64,000 nucleotides of DNA, taken from contig NW_027017958.1 of NCBI RefSeq assembly GCF_032854445.1, positions 124,001-188,000 of the forward strand. Reading direction: 5' to 3'. A program made the position numbers and the translations under genes. The notes below the pieces were generated by a model that saw nothing but the letters and a program-made list of their open reading frames with translations, made no database searches and was not told the origin of the DNA. Numbering within the stretch: the first letter of the stretch is position 1; every line of letters starts with the position of its first letter. Positions 53,761-64,000 of the stretch are shown one piece after another. The DNA comes from Liolophura sinensis (Eukaryota; Mollusca; Polyplacophora; Chitonida; Chitonidae).

Positions 53761-55183
53761 TTGTAATCATTATAAAAACATGCCCAGTTACAAGATGAAC
53801 ATTGTAATAGTTATAATAGCATGTTCAGTTACGAAGAGAACATTGTAATCATTATAATAGCATGCTCAGTTGCAAGATAAACATTGTAATCATTATAATA
53901 TCATTTTCAGTTACAAGATGAACATTGTAATCGACATAATAGCATGTTAAAATACAAGATAAAGATTGTAATCATTGTAATAGCATGTTCAGTTACAAAG
54001 TAAACATTGTAATCATTAAAATAGCGTCAACGGTTACAAAATCATCATTGTAATTAATATAATAGCATGCTCAGTTACAAAATGAATATTGCAATTATTA
54101 TATTAGCATATTTCATTACAAGATGAACATTGTAATCACTATTATAGCATATGTAGTTACAAGATGAACATTGTAATCATTATAAAAACATCATCAGTTA
54201 CAAGGTGAAAATTGTAATCAGTATAAAAGCATGCTCAGTTGCAAAATGTACATTGTAATCATTACATTAGCATATTCACTCACAAGATGAATATTGTAAT
54301 CATTATAATAACATCATCAGTTACAAAAAAACATTGTATTCATTATACTAGCACGTTTATTTACAAAATGAACATTGTAATCATTATAAAAGCATGTTCA
54401 GTTACAAGATGAACATTGTAATCATTATAAAACATCATCAGTTACAAGGTGAACATTGTAATCAGTATAAAAGCCTGCTCAGTTGCAAAATGGACATTGT
54501 AATTATTACATTAGCATATTCACTTACAAGATGAACATTGTAATCATTATAATAACATCATCAGTTACAAAATGTACATTGTATTCATTATTTTAGCACG
54601 TTCAATTACAAGATGAACATTGTAATCATTGTAAAAGCATGTTCAGTTACAAGGTGAACATTGTAATCATTATAAAGACATGCTCAGTTACAAGATGAAC
54701 ATTGTAATCATTATAATAACATCATCAGTTACAAAATGAACATTGTATTTATTATATTAGCACGTCCAATTACAAGATGAACATTGTAGTCATTATAATA
54801 TCATGCTCAGTTGCAAGATGAAGATTGTAATCGACATAATAGCATGTTCAGTTACAAGATGAACATTGTAATCATTGTAATAGCATGTTGAGTTACAAAG
54901 TGAACATTGTAATCCTTATAATTGCATGTTCAGTTACAAGATGAACATTGTAATCATTATAAAAACATCATCAGTTGCAAGGTGAACATTGTAATCAGTA
55001 TACAAGCATGCTCAGTTGCAAAATGGACATTGTAATTATTACAATAGCATATTCAGTTGCAAGATGAACATTGTAATCATTATAAAAATGGGCTCAGTTA
55101 CAAGGTGAACATTGTAATTATTACAATAGCGTGTTCAGTTACAAGATGAACATTGTAATCATTATAATAGCATGTTCAGTTAC
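53761..55183 (+). repeat. Bridge satellite between unit 2 and H5
   Basis: Monomers here follow an order like that of the central block (for example the AAAAACATGCCCAG and GCGTCAACGG variants near 53776 and 54024). They are not part of the constant-offset duplication of unit 1. The bridge ends where the TAGATTACCA anchor of H5 begins. Confidence 0.7.
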
Positions 55184-58100
55184 TAGATTACCATTGTAAT
55201 AATTTAATAGCGTGTTCAGTTACAAAATGAACATTGAAATCATTATAATAGAATGTTCATTGGCAAGATGAACATTGTAATCATTATAATAGCATATTCA
55301 GTTACAAGATGAACATTATAATAACCTAATACCGTGTTCATTTACAAAATGAACATTAAAATTATTAAAATAGCACGTTCAGTGACAAAATGATCATTAA
55401 AATTATTATAATAGCATGCTCAGTTACAAGGTGAACATTGTAATCATTATAATAGCGTCAACGGTTACAAGATGAACATTGTAAAAGTTAAAATAGCATG
55501 TTCAGTTACGAAGTGAACATTATAATCATTATAATAGCATGCTCAGTTGCAAGATAAACATTGTAATCATTATAATATCATTTTCAGTTACAAGATGAAA
55601 ATTGTAATCGACAAAATAGCATGTTTAGTTGCATGATGAACATTGTAATCATTGTAATAGCATGTTCAGTTACAAAGTAAACATTGTAATCATTATAATA
55701 GCCTTAACGGTTACAAAATCATCATTGTAATCAATATAATAGCATGCACAGTTACAAAATGAATATTGCAATCATTATATTAGCATATTTCACAACAAGA
55801 TGAACATTGTAATCATTATTATAGCATATGTAGTTACAAGATGAACACTGTAATCATTATAAAAACATCATCAGTTACAAGGTGGACATTGTAATCAGTG
55901 TAAAACCATGCTCAGTTGCAAAATGGACATTGTAATCATTACATTAGCAAGTTCAGTTACAAGATGAACATTGTAATCATTATAATATCATGCTCAGTTG
56001 CAAGATGAAGATTGTAATCGAGATAATAGCATGTTCAGTTACAAGATGAACATTGTAATCATTGTAATAGCATGTTCAGTTACAAAGTGAACATTGTAAT
56101 TAGTATACAAGCATGCTCAGTTGCAAAATGGACATTGTAATCATTACAATAGCATATTCAGTTACAAGATGAACATTGTAATCATTATAATAATGTGCTC
56201 CGTTACAAGGTGAACATTGGAATCATTACAATAGCGTGCTCAGTTACAAGATGATCATTGTAATCATTAAAAAAACATGCCCAGTTACAAGATGAACATT
56301 GTAAAAGGTATAATATCATGTTCAGTTACGAAGTGAACATTGTAATCATTACAAAAGCATGCTCAGTTGCATGATAAACATTGTAATCATTAAAATATCA
56401 TTTTCAGTTAAAAGATGAAGATTGTAATCGACATAATAGCATGTTCAGTTACAAGATAAACATTGTAATCATTGTAATAGCATGTTCAGTTACAAAGTAA
56501 ACATTGTAATTATTATATTAGCGTCAACTGTTACAAAATCATCATTGTAATCAATATAATAGTATGCTCAGTTACAAAATGAATATTGCAATTATTATAT
56601 TAGCATATTTCATTACAAGATGAACATTGCAATCATTATTATAGCATATGTAGTTACAAGATAAACATTGTAATCATTTTAAAAACATCATCAGTTACAA
56701 GGTGAACATTGTAATCAGTATAAAAGCATACTCAGTTGCAAAATGGACATTGTAATCATTATAATCATATTCACTTACAAGATGAATATTGTAATCATTA
56801 TAATAACATCATCAGTTACAAAATAAACATTGTATTCATTATATTAGCACGTTCAATTACAAGATGAACATTGTAATCATTATAAACAGCATGTTCAGTT
56901 GCAAGGTGAACATTGTAATCATTATAAAAACATGCTCAGTTACAAGATGAACATTGTAATCATTATAATAGCATGTTCAGTTACAAGGTGGACATTGTAA
57001 TCAGTATAAAAGCATGCTCAGTTGCAAAATGGACATTGTAATCATTACATTAGCATATTCACTTACAAGATGAACATTGTAATTATTATAATAACATCAT
57101 CAGTTACAAAATGAACATTGTATTCATTATATTAGCACGTTAAACTACAAGATGAACATTGTAATCATTATAATATCATGCTCAGTTTCAAGATGAAGAT
57201 TGTAATCGACATAATAGCATGTTCAGTTACAAGATGAACATTGTAATCATTGTAATAGCATGTTCAGTTACAAAGTGAACATTGTAATCCTTATAATTGC
57301 ATGTTCAGTTACAAGATGAACATTGTAATCATTATAAAAACATCATCAGTTGCAAGGTGAACATTGTTATCAGTATACAAGCATGCTCAGTTGCAAAATG
57401 GACAGTGTAATCATTACAATAGCATATTCATTTACATGATGAACATTGTAATCATTATAATAATGTGCTCAGTTACAAGGTGAACATTGTAATCATTACA
57501 ATAGAGTGCTCAGTTACAAGATGAACATTGTAATCATTATAAAAACATCATCAGTTACAAGGTGAACATTGTAATCAGTATAAAAGCATGCTCAGTTGCA
57601 AAATGGACATTGTAATCATTACATTAGCATATTCACTTACAAGATGAATATTGTAATCATTATAATAACATCATCAGTTACAAAATAAACATTGTATTCA
57701 TTATATTAGCACGTTCAATTACAAGATGAACATTGTAATCATTATAAAAGCATGTTTAGTTGCAAGGTGAACATTGTAATCATTATAAAAACATGCTCAG
57801 TTACAAGATTAACATTGAAGTCATTATAATAGCATGTTCAGTTACAAGGTGGACATTGTAATCAGTATAAAAGCATGCTCAGTTGGAGAATGGACATTAT
57901 AATTATTACATTAGCATATTCAGTTACAAGATGAATATTGTAATCATTATAATAACATCATCAGTTACAAAATGAACATTGTATTCATTATATTAGCACG
58001 TTCAATTACAAGATGATCATTGTAATCATTATAATATCATGCTCAGTTGCAAGATGAATATTGTAATCGACATAATAGCATGTTCAGTTACAAGATGAAC

Positions 58101-61100
58101 ATTGTAATCATTGTAATAGCATGTTCAGTTACAAAGTGAACATTGTAATCCTTATAATTGCATGTTCAGTTACCAGATGAACATTGTAATCATTATAAAA
58201 ACATCATCAGTTGCAAGGTGAACATTGTAATCAGTATACAAGCATGCTCAGTTGCAAAATGGACATTGTAATCATTACAATAGCATATTCAGGTACAAGA
58301 TGATGTTGTAATCATTATAATAATGTGCTCAGTTACAAGGTGAACATTGTAATCATTACAATATCGTGCTCAGTTACAATATGAACATTGTAATAATTTA
58401 ATAGCGTGTTCAGTTACAAAATGAACATTGAAACCATTATAAGAGAATGTTCAGTGCCAAGATAAACATTGCAATCATTATAATAGCATATTCAGTTACA
58501 AGATGAACATTATAATAACCTAATACTGTGTTCAGTTACAAAATGAACATTAAAATTGTGATAATAGCACGTTCAGTGACAAGGTGAACATTTAAATCAT
58601 TATAATAGCATGCTCAGTTACAAGGTGAACATTGTAATCATTATAATAGCGTCAACTGTTACAAAATCATGATTGTAATCAATATAATAGCATGCCTAGT
58701 TACAAAATGAATATTGCAATTATTATATTAGCATATTTCATTACAAGATGAACATTGTAATCATTATTATAGCATATGTAGTTATAAGATGAGCATTGTA
58801 ATCAGTATAAAAGCATGTTCTGTTGCAAAATGAACATTGTAATCATTATTTTAGCATGTTCAGTTACAAGATGAACATTGTAATCATAATAACAGCATGG
58901 TCAGTTACAAGATGAACACTGTAATCATTGTAATAGCATGCTCAGTTACAAGATGAACATTGTAATCAGTATTATAGCATATTCGGTTACAGGATGAACA
59001 TTGCAATAACCTAATACCGTGTTCAGTTACAAAATGAACATTAAAACTATTATAATATCACTTTCAGTGACATGGTGAACACTGTAATCATTATAATAGC
59101 ATGTTCAGTTACGAGGTGATTATTGTAATTACTAGAATAGCACGTTCAGTTACAAGACACCCTTTGTAATTATTATAATAGCATCTTCAGTTACAAGATA
59201 AACATTGTAATCATTATATTAGCACGTTTAGTTGAAACGTGAGGATTGTAATTGATATAATAGCATGTTCAGTTACAAGATAAATATTTTAGTTATTGTA
59301 ATGGCATGTTCATTTACAAGGTGAACATTGTAATCATTATAATAACATGTTTACTTACAAGATGATCATTGTAATCATCATATTAGGACGTTCAGTTACA
59401 AGATGAACATTGTAATTATTATAAAAGCATGTTCACTTACTAAATGAACATTGTAATTATTATAATATCATGCTTAGTTACAAGATGAACATTGTTATCA
59501 GTATAATAGCATGTTCAGTAACAACATAAACATTGTAATCATTATAATAGCATGCTCAATTACAAGATGAACATTGTAATCAGTATAATAGCATGCTCAG
59601 TTACAAAATTAACAATGTAATCATTATACTAGTATGCTCAGTTACAAGATGAACATTGTAATCATTATAATAACATGTTCAGTTACCAGAGAGAACGACG
59701 TTAAGACCCAAGCACTCACTCAGTTACCAGATGAACATTGTAATCAGTATATTAGGATGTTCAGTTACAAGATGAACATTGTAATCAATATAATAGCATA
59801 TTCAGTTACAAAGTGAACATTGTAATCGACATAATAGCATGTTTAGTTACAAAATGAACATTGTAATCATTATACTAGTATGCCCAGTTACAAGATGAAC
59901 ATTGTTATCAGTATAATGGCATGTTCAGTTACAACATGAACATTGTAATCATTATAATAGCATGTTCAGTTACAAGATGAACATTGTAATCAGTATAATA
60001 GCATGCTCAGTTACAAAATTAATATTGTAATCATTATAATAGCGTCAACGGTTACAAAATCATCATTGTAATCAATATAATAGCATGCTCAGTTACAAAA
60101 TTATTATTGCAGTTACTATATTAGCATATTTCATTACAAGATGAACATTGCAATCAGTATTATAGCATATGTAGTTACAAGATGAACATTTTAATCATTA
60201 TAAAAACATCATCAGTGACAAGGTGAACATTGTAATCAGTATAAAAGCATTGTCAGTTGCAAAATGGACATTGTAATCATTACATTAGCATATTAACTTA
60301 CAAGATGAATATTGTAATCATTATAATAACATCATCAGTTACAAACAAACATTGTATTCATTATATTAGCACGTTCAATTACAAGATGAACATTGTAATC
60401 ATTATAAAAGCATGTTCAGTTACAAGGTGAACATTGTAATCATTATAAAAACATGCTCAGTTACTAGATGAACATTTAAATCATTATAATAGCATGTTCA
60501 GTTACAAGGTGGACATTTTAATCAGTATAAAAGCATGCTCAGTTGCAAAATGGACATTGTAATCATTACATTAGCATATTCAGTTACAAGATGAATATTG
60601 TAACATTATAATAACATCATCAGTTACAAAATGAACATTGTATTCATTATATTAGCACGTTCAATTACAAGATGAACATTGTAATCATTATAATATCATG
60701 CTCAGTTGCAAGATGAAGATTGTAATCGACATAATAGCATGTTCAGTTACAAGATGAACATTGTAATCATTGTAATAGCATGTTCAGTTACAAAGTGAAC
60801 ATTGTAATCGACATAATAGCATGTTTAGTTACAAGATGAACATTGTAATCATTGTAATAGCATGTTCAGTTACAAAGTGAACATTGTAATCGACATAATA
60901 GCATGTTCAGTTACAAGATGAACATTGTAATCATTATAAAAACATCATCAGTTGCAAGGTGAACATTGTAATTAGAATACAAGCATGCTCAGTTGCAAAA
61001 TGGACATTGTAATCATTACAATAGCATATTTAGGTACAAGATGAACATTGTAATCATTATAATAATGTGCTCAGTTACAAGGTGAACATTGTAATCATTA

Positions 61101-61732
61101 CAATAGGGTGCTCAGTTACAATATGAACATTGTAATCATTATAATAGCATGTTCAGTTACAGGATGAACATTGTAATAATTTAATAGCGTGTTCAGTTAC
61201 AAAATGAACATTGAAACCATTATAAGAGAATGTTCAGTGCCAAGATAAACATTGCAATCATTATAATAGCATATTCAGTTACAAGATGAACATTATAATA
61301 ACCTAATACTGTGTTCAGTTACAAAATGAACATTAAAATTGTTATAATAGCACGTTCAGTGACAAGGTGAACATTTAAATCATTATAATAGCATGCTCAG
61401 TTACAAGGTGAACATTGTAATCATTATAATAGCGTCAACTGTTACAAAATCATCATTATAATCAATATAATAGCATGCCTAGTTGCAAAATGAATATTGC
61501 AATCATTATATTAGCATATTTCATTACAAGATGAACATTGTAATCATTATTATAGCATATGTAGTTATAAGATGAGCATTGTAATCAGTATAAAAGCATG
61601 TTCTGTTGCAAAATGAACATTGTAATCATTATTTTAGCATGTTCAGTTACAAGATGAACATTGTAATCATAATAACAGCATGGTCAGTTACAAGATGAAC
61701 ACTGTAATCATTGTAATAGCATGTTCAGTTAC
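55184..61732 (+). repeat. Higher-order repeat copy H5 (6549 bp)
   Basis: This copy runs between TAGATTACCA anchors at 55184 and 61733. It lacks the 286-bp duplication near its start and the 368-bp duplication of H2 and H3. It has the same 4179-bp anchor-to-remnant distance as H4 and one type I SINE remnant at 59691. Confidence 0.86.
59691..59719 (+). mobile_element. SINE A 3'-end remnant, copy 8 (type I)
   Basis: Same remnant in H5 with TCAGTTACCAGA flanks and GTTAAGACCC, at the same distance from the GCGTCAACGG anchor as in H4. Confidence 0.85.
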
Positions 61733-64000
61733 TAGATTACCATTGTAATAATTTAATAGCGTGTTCAGTTACAAAATGAACATTGAAATCATTATAATAG
61801 AATGTTCATTGGCAAGATGAACATTGTAATCATTATAATAGCATATTCAGTTACAAGATGAACATTATAATAACCTAATACCGTGTTCATTTACAAAATG
61901 AACATTAAAATTATTAAAATAGCACGTTCAGTGACAAAATGATCATTAAAATTATTATAATAGCATGCTCAGTTACAAGGTGAACATTGTAATCATTATA
62001 ATAGCGTCAACGGTTACAAGATGAACATTGTAAAAGTTAAAATAGCGTGTTCAGATACAAAATGAACATTGAAATCATTATAATAGAATGTTCAGTGGCA
62101 AGATAAACATTGTAATCATTATAATAGCATATTCAGTTACAAGATGAACATTATAATAACCTAATACCGTGTTCATTTACAAAATGAACATTAAAATTAT
62201 TAAAATAGCACGTTCAGTGACAAAATGATCATTAAAATTATTATAATAGCATGCTCAGTTACAAGGTGAACATTGTAATCATTATAATAGCGTCAACGGT
62301 TACAAGATGAACATTGTAAAAGTTAAAATAGCATGTTCAGTTACGAAGTGAACATTATAATCATTATAATAGCATGCTCAGTTGCAAGATAAACATTGTA
62401 ATCATTATAATATCATTTTCAGTTACAAGATGAAAATTGTAATCGACATAATAGCATGTTTAGTTGCATGATGAACATTGTAATCATTGTAATAGCATGT
62501 TCAGTTACAAAGTAAACATTGTAATCATTATAATAGCCTTAACGGTTACAAAATCATCATTGTAATCAATATAATAGCATGCACAGTTACAAAATGAATA
62601 TTGCAATCATTATATTAGCATATTTCATAACAAGATGAACATTGTAATCATTATTATAGCATATGTAGTTACAAGATGAACACTGTAATCATTATAAAAA
62701 CATCATCAGTTACAAGGTGGACATTGTAATCAGTGTAAAACCATGCTCAGTTGCAAAATGGACATTGTAATCATTACATTAGCATGTTCAGTTACAAGAT
62801 GAACATTGTAATCATTATAATATCATGCTCAGTTGCAAGATGAAGATTGTAATCGAGATAATAGCATGTTCAGTTACAAGATGAACATTGTAATCATTGT
62901 AATAGCATGTTCAGTTACAAAGTGAACATTGTAATTAGTATACAAGCATGCTCAGTTGCAAAATGGACATTGTAATCATTACAATAGCATATTCAGTTAC
63001 AAGATGAACATTGTAATCATTATAATAATGTGCTCCGTTACAAGGTGAACATTGGAATCATTACAATAGCGTGCTCAGTTACAAGATGATCATTGTAATC
63101 ATTAAAAAAACATGCCCAGTTACAAGATGAACATTGTAAAAGGTATAATATCATGTTCAGTTACGAAGTGAACATTGTAATCATTACAAAAGCATGCTCA
63201 GTTGCATGATAAACATTGTAATCATTAAAATATCATTTTCAGTTAAAAGATGAAGATTGTAATCGACATAATAGCATGTTCAGTTACAAGATAAACATTG
63301 TAATCATTGTAATAGCATGTTCAGTTACAAAGTAAACATTGTAATTATTATATTAGCGTCAACTGTTACAAAATCATCATTGTAATCAATATAATAGTAT
63401 GCTCAGTTACAAAATGAATATTGCAATTATTATATTAGCATATTTCATTACAAGATGAACATTGTAATCATTATTATAGCATATGTAGTTACAAGATAAA
63501 CATTGTAATCATTTTAAAAACATCATCAGTTACAAGGTGAACATTGTAATCAGTATAAAAGCATACTCAGTTGCAAAATGGACATTGTAATCATTATAAT
63601 CATATTCACTTACAAGATGAATATTGTAATCATTATAATAACATCATCAGTTACAAAATAAACATTGTATTCATTATATTAGCACGTTCAATTACAAGAT
63701 GAACATTGTAATCATTATAAACAGCATGTTCAGTTGCAAGGTGAACATTGTAATCCTTATAAAAACATGCTCAGTTACAAGATGAACATTGTAATCATTA
63801 TAATAGCATGTTCAGTTACAAGGTGGACATTGTAATCAGTATAAAAGCATGCTCAGTTGCAAAATGGACATTGTAATCATTACATTAGCATATTCACTTA
63901 CAAGATGAACATTGTAATTATTATAATAACATCATCAGTTACAAAATGAACATTGTATTCATTATATTAGCACGTTAAACTACAAGATGAACATTGTAAT
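61733..64000 (+). repeat. Higher-order repeat copy H6 (right end cut by window)
   Basis: H6 begins at the TAGATTACCA anchor. It has the doubled 286-bp block (GCGTCAACGG at 62004 and 62290) and follows the same monomer order as H1 through to the window edge (compare 1640-1890 with 63720-63980). Confidence 0.85.

Larger units (their letters stand above)
52872..64000 (+). repeat. 41-bp satellite array, right segment
   Basis: 11.1 kb of head-to-tail monomers continuing beyond the window. It holds the right end of unit 2, a 1.4-kb bridge, HOR copy H5 and the start of H6. No gene is visible. Confidence 0.97.

Overview
This window is almost entirely eukaryotic satellite DNA. About 58.3 kb of the 64 kb is one AT-rich tandem repeat with a monomer of about 41 bp (about 27% GC in the consensus I derived by eye). 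Every monomer runs head to tail in the same orientation. The two non-satellite islands carry tRNA-derived SINEs whose body and (ACTC)n or (AAAT)n tails resemble SINEs I know from molluscs, so a mollusc genome (bivalve or gastropod) is the best guess. I see no bacterial or viral gene, no rRNA, no intact tRNA and no convincing protein-coding gene.

Layout: (1) 1-27100 holds four successive copies (H1-H4) of a long higher-order repeat (HOR) of about 6.3-7.4 kb, roughly 160 monomers per unit. Monomers differ clearly from their neighbours, but copies of the HOR are nearly identical. (2) 27100-55183 is a second satellite subtype. Its main part is a tandem pair of 13.19-kb units (about 27290-40480 and 40481-53760). 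Each unit contains a 2.8-kb non-satellite island (36847-39681 and 50038-52871). (3) 55184-64000 returns to the first HOR type (H5 and the start of H6).

Each island contains a full-length tRNA-derived SINE (SINE A) with a perfect 12-bp target-site duplication, a 30-bp minisatellite, a second shorter SINE (SINE B) and otherwise unrecognised sequence. The satellite carries eight copies of a 29-bp remnant of the SINE A 3' end. Each sits inside a monomer and is flanked by a perfect 12-bp duplication (TCAGTTACCAGA). Remnant plus duplication adds exactly 41 bp, one monomer length, so the insertion left the array in phase. It then spread with the HOR and makes a good marker for the array's history.

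Nothing here forms an operon or pathway. The history that can be read is retrotransposon insertion, in-register unequal exchange (an exact 6-monomer loss, 7- and 9-monomer gains) and segmental tandem duplication. Centromeric or pericentromeric location is plausible from the structure but not shown. All identity figures were judged by eye.
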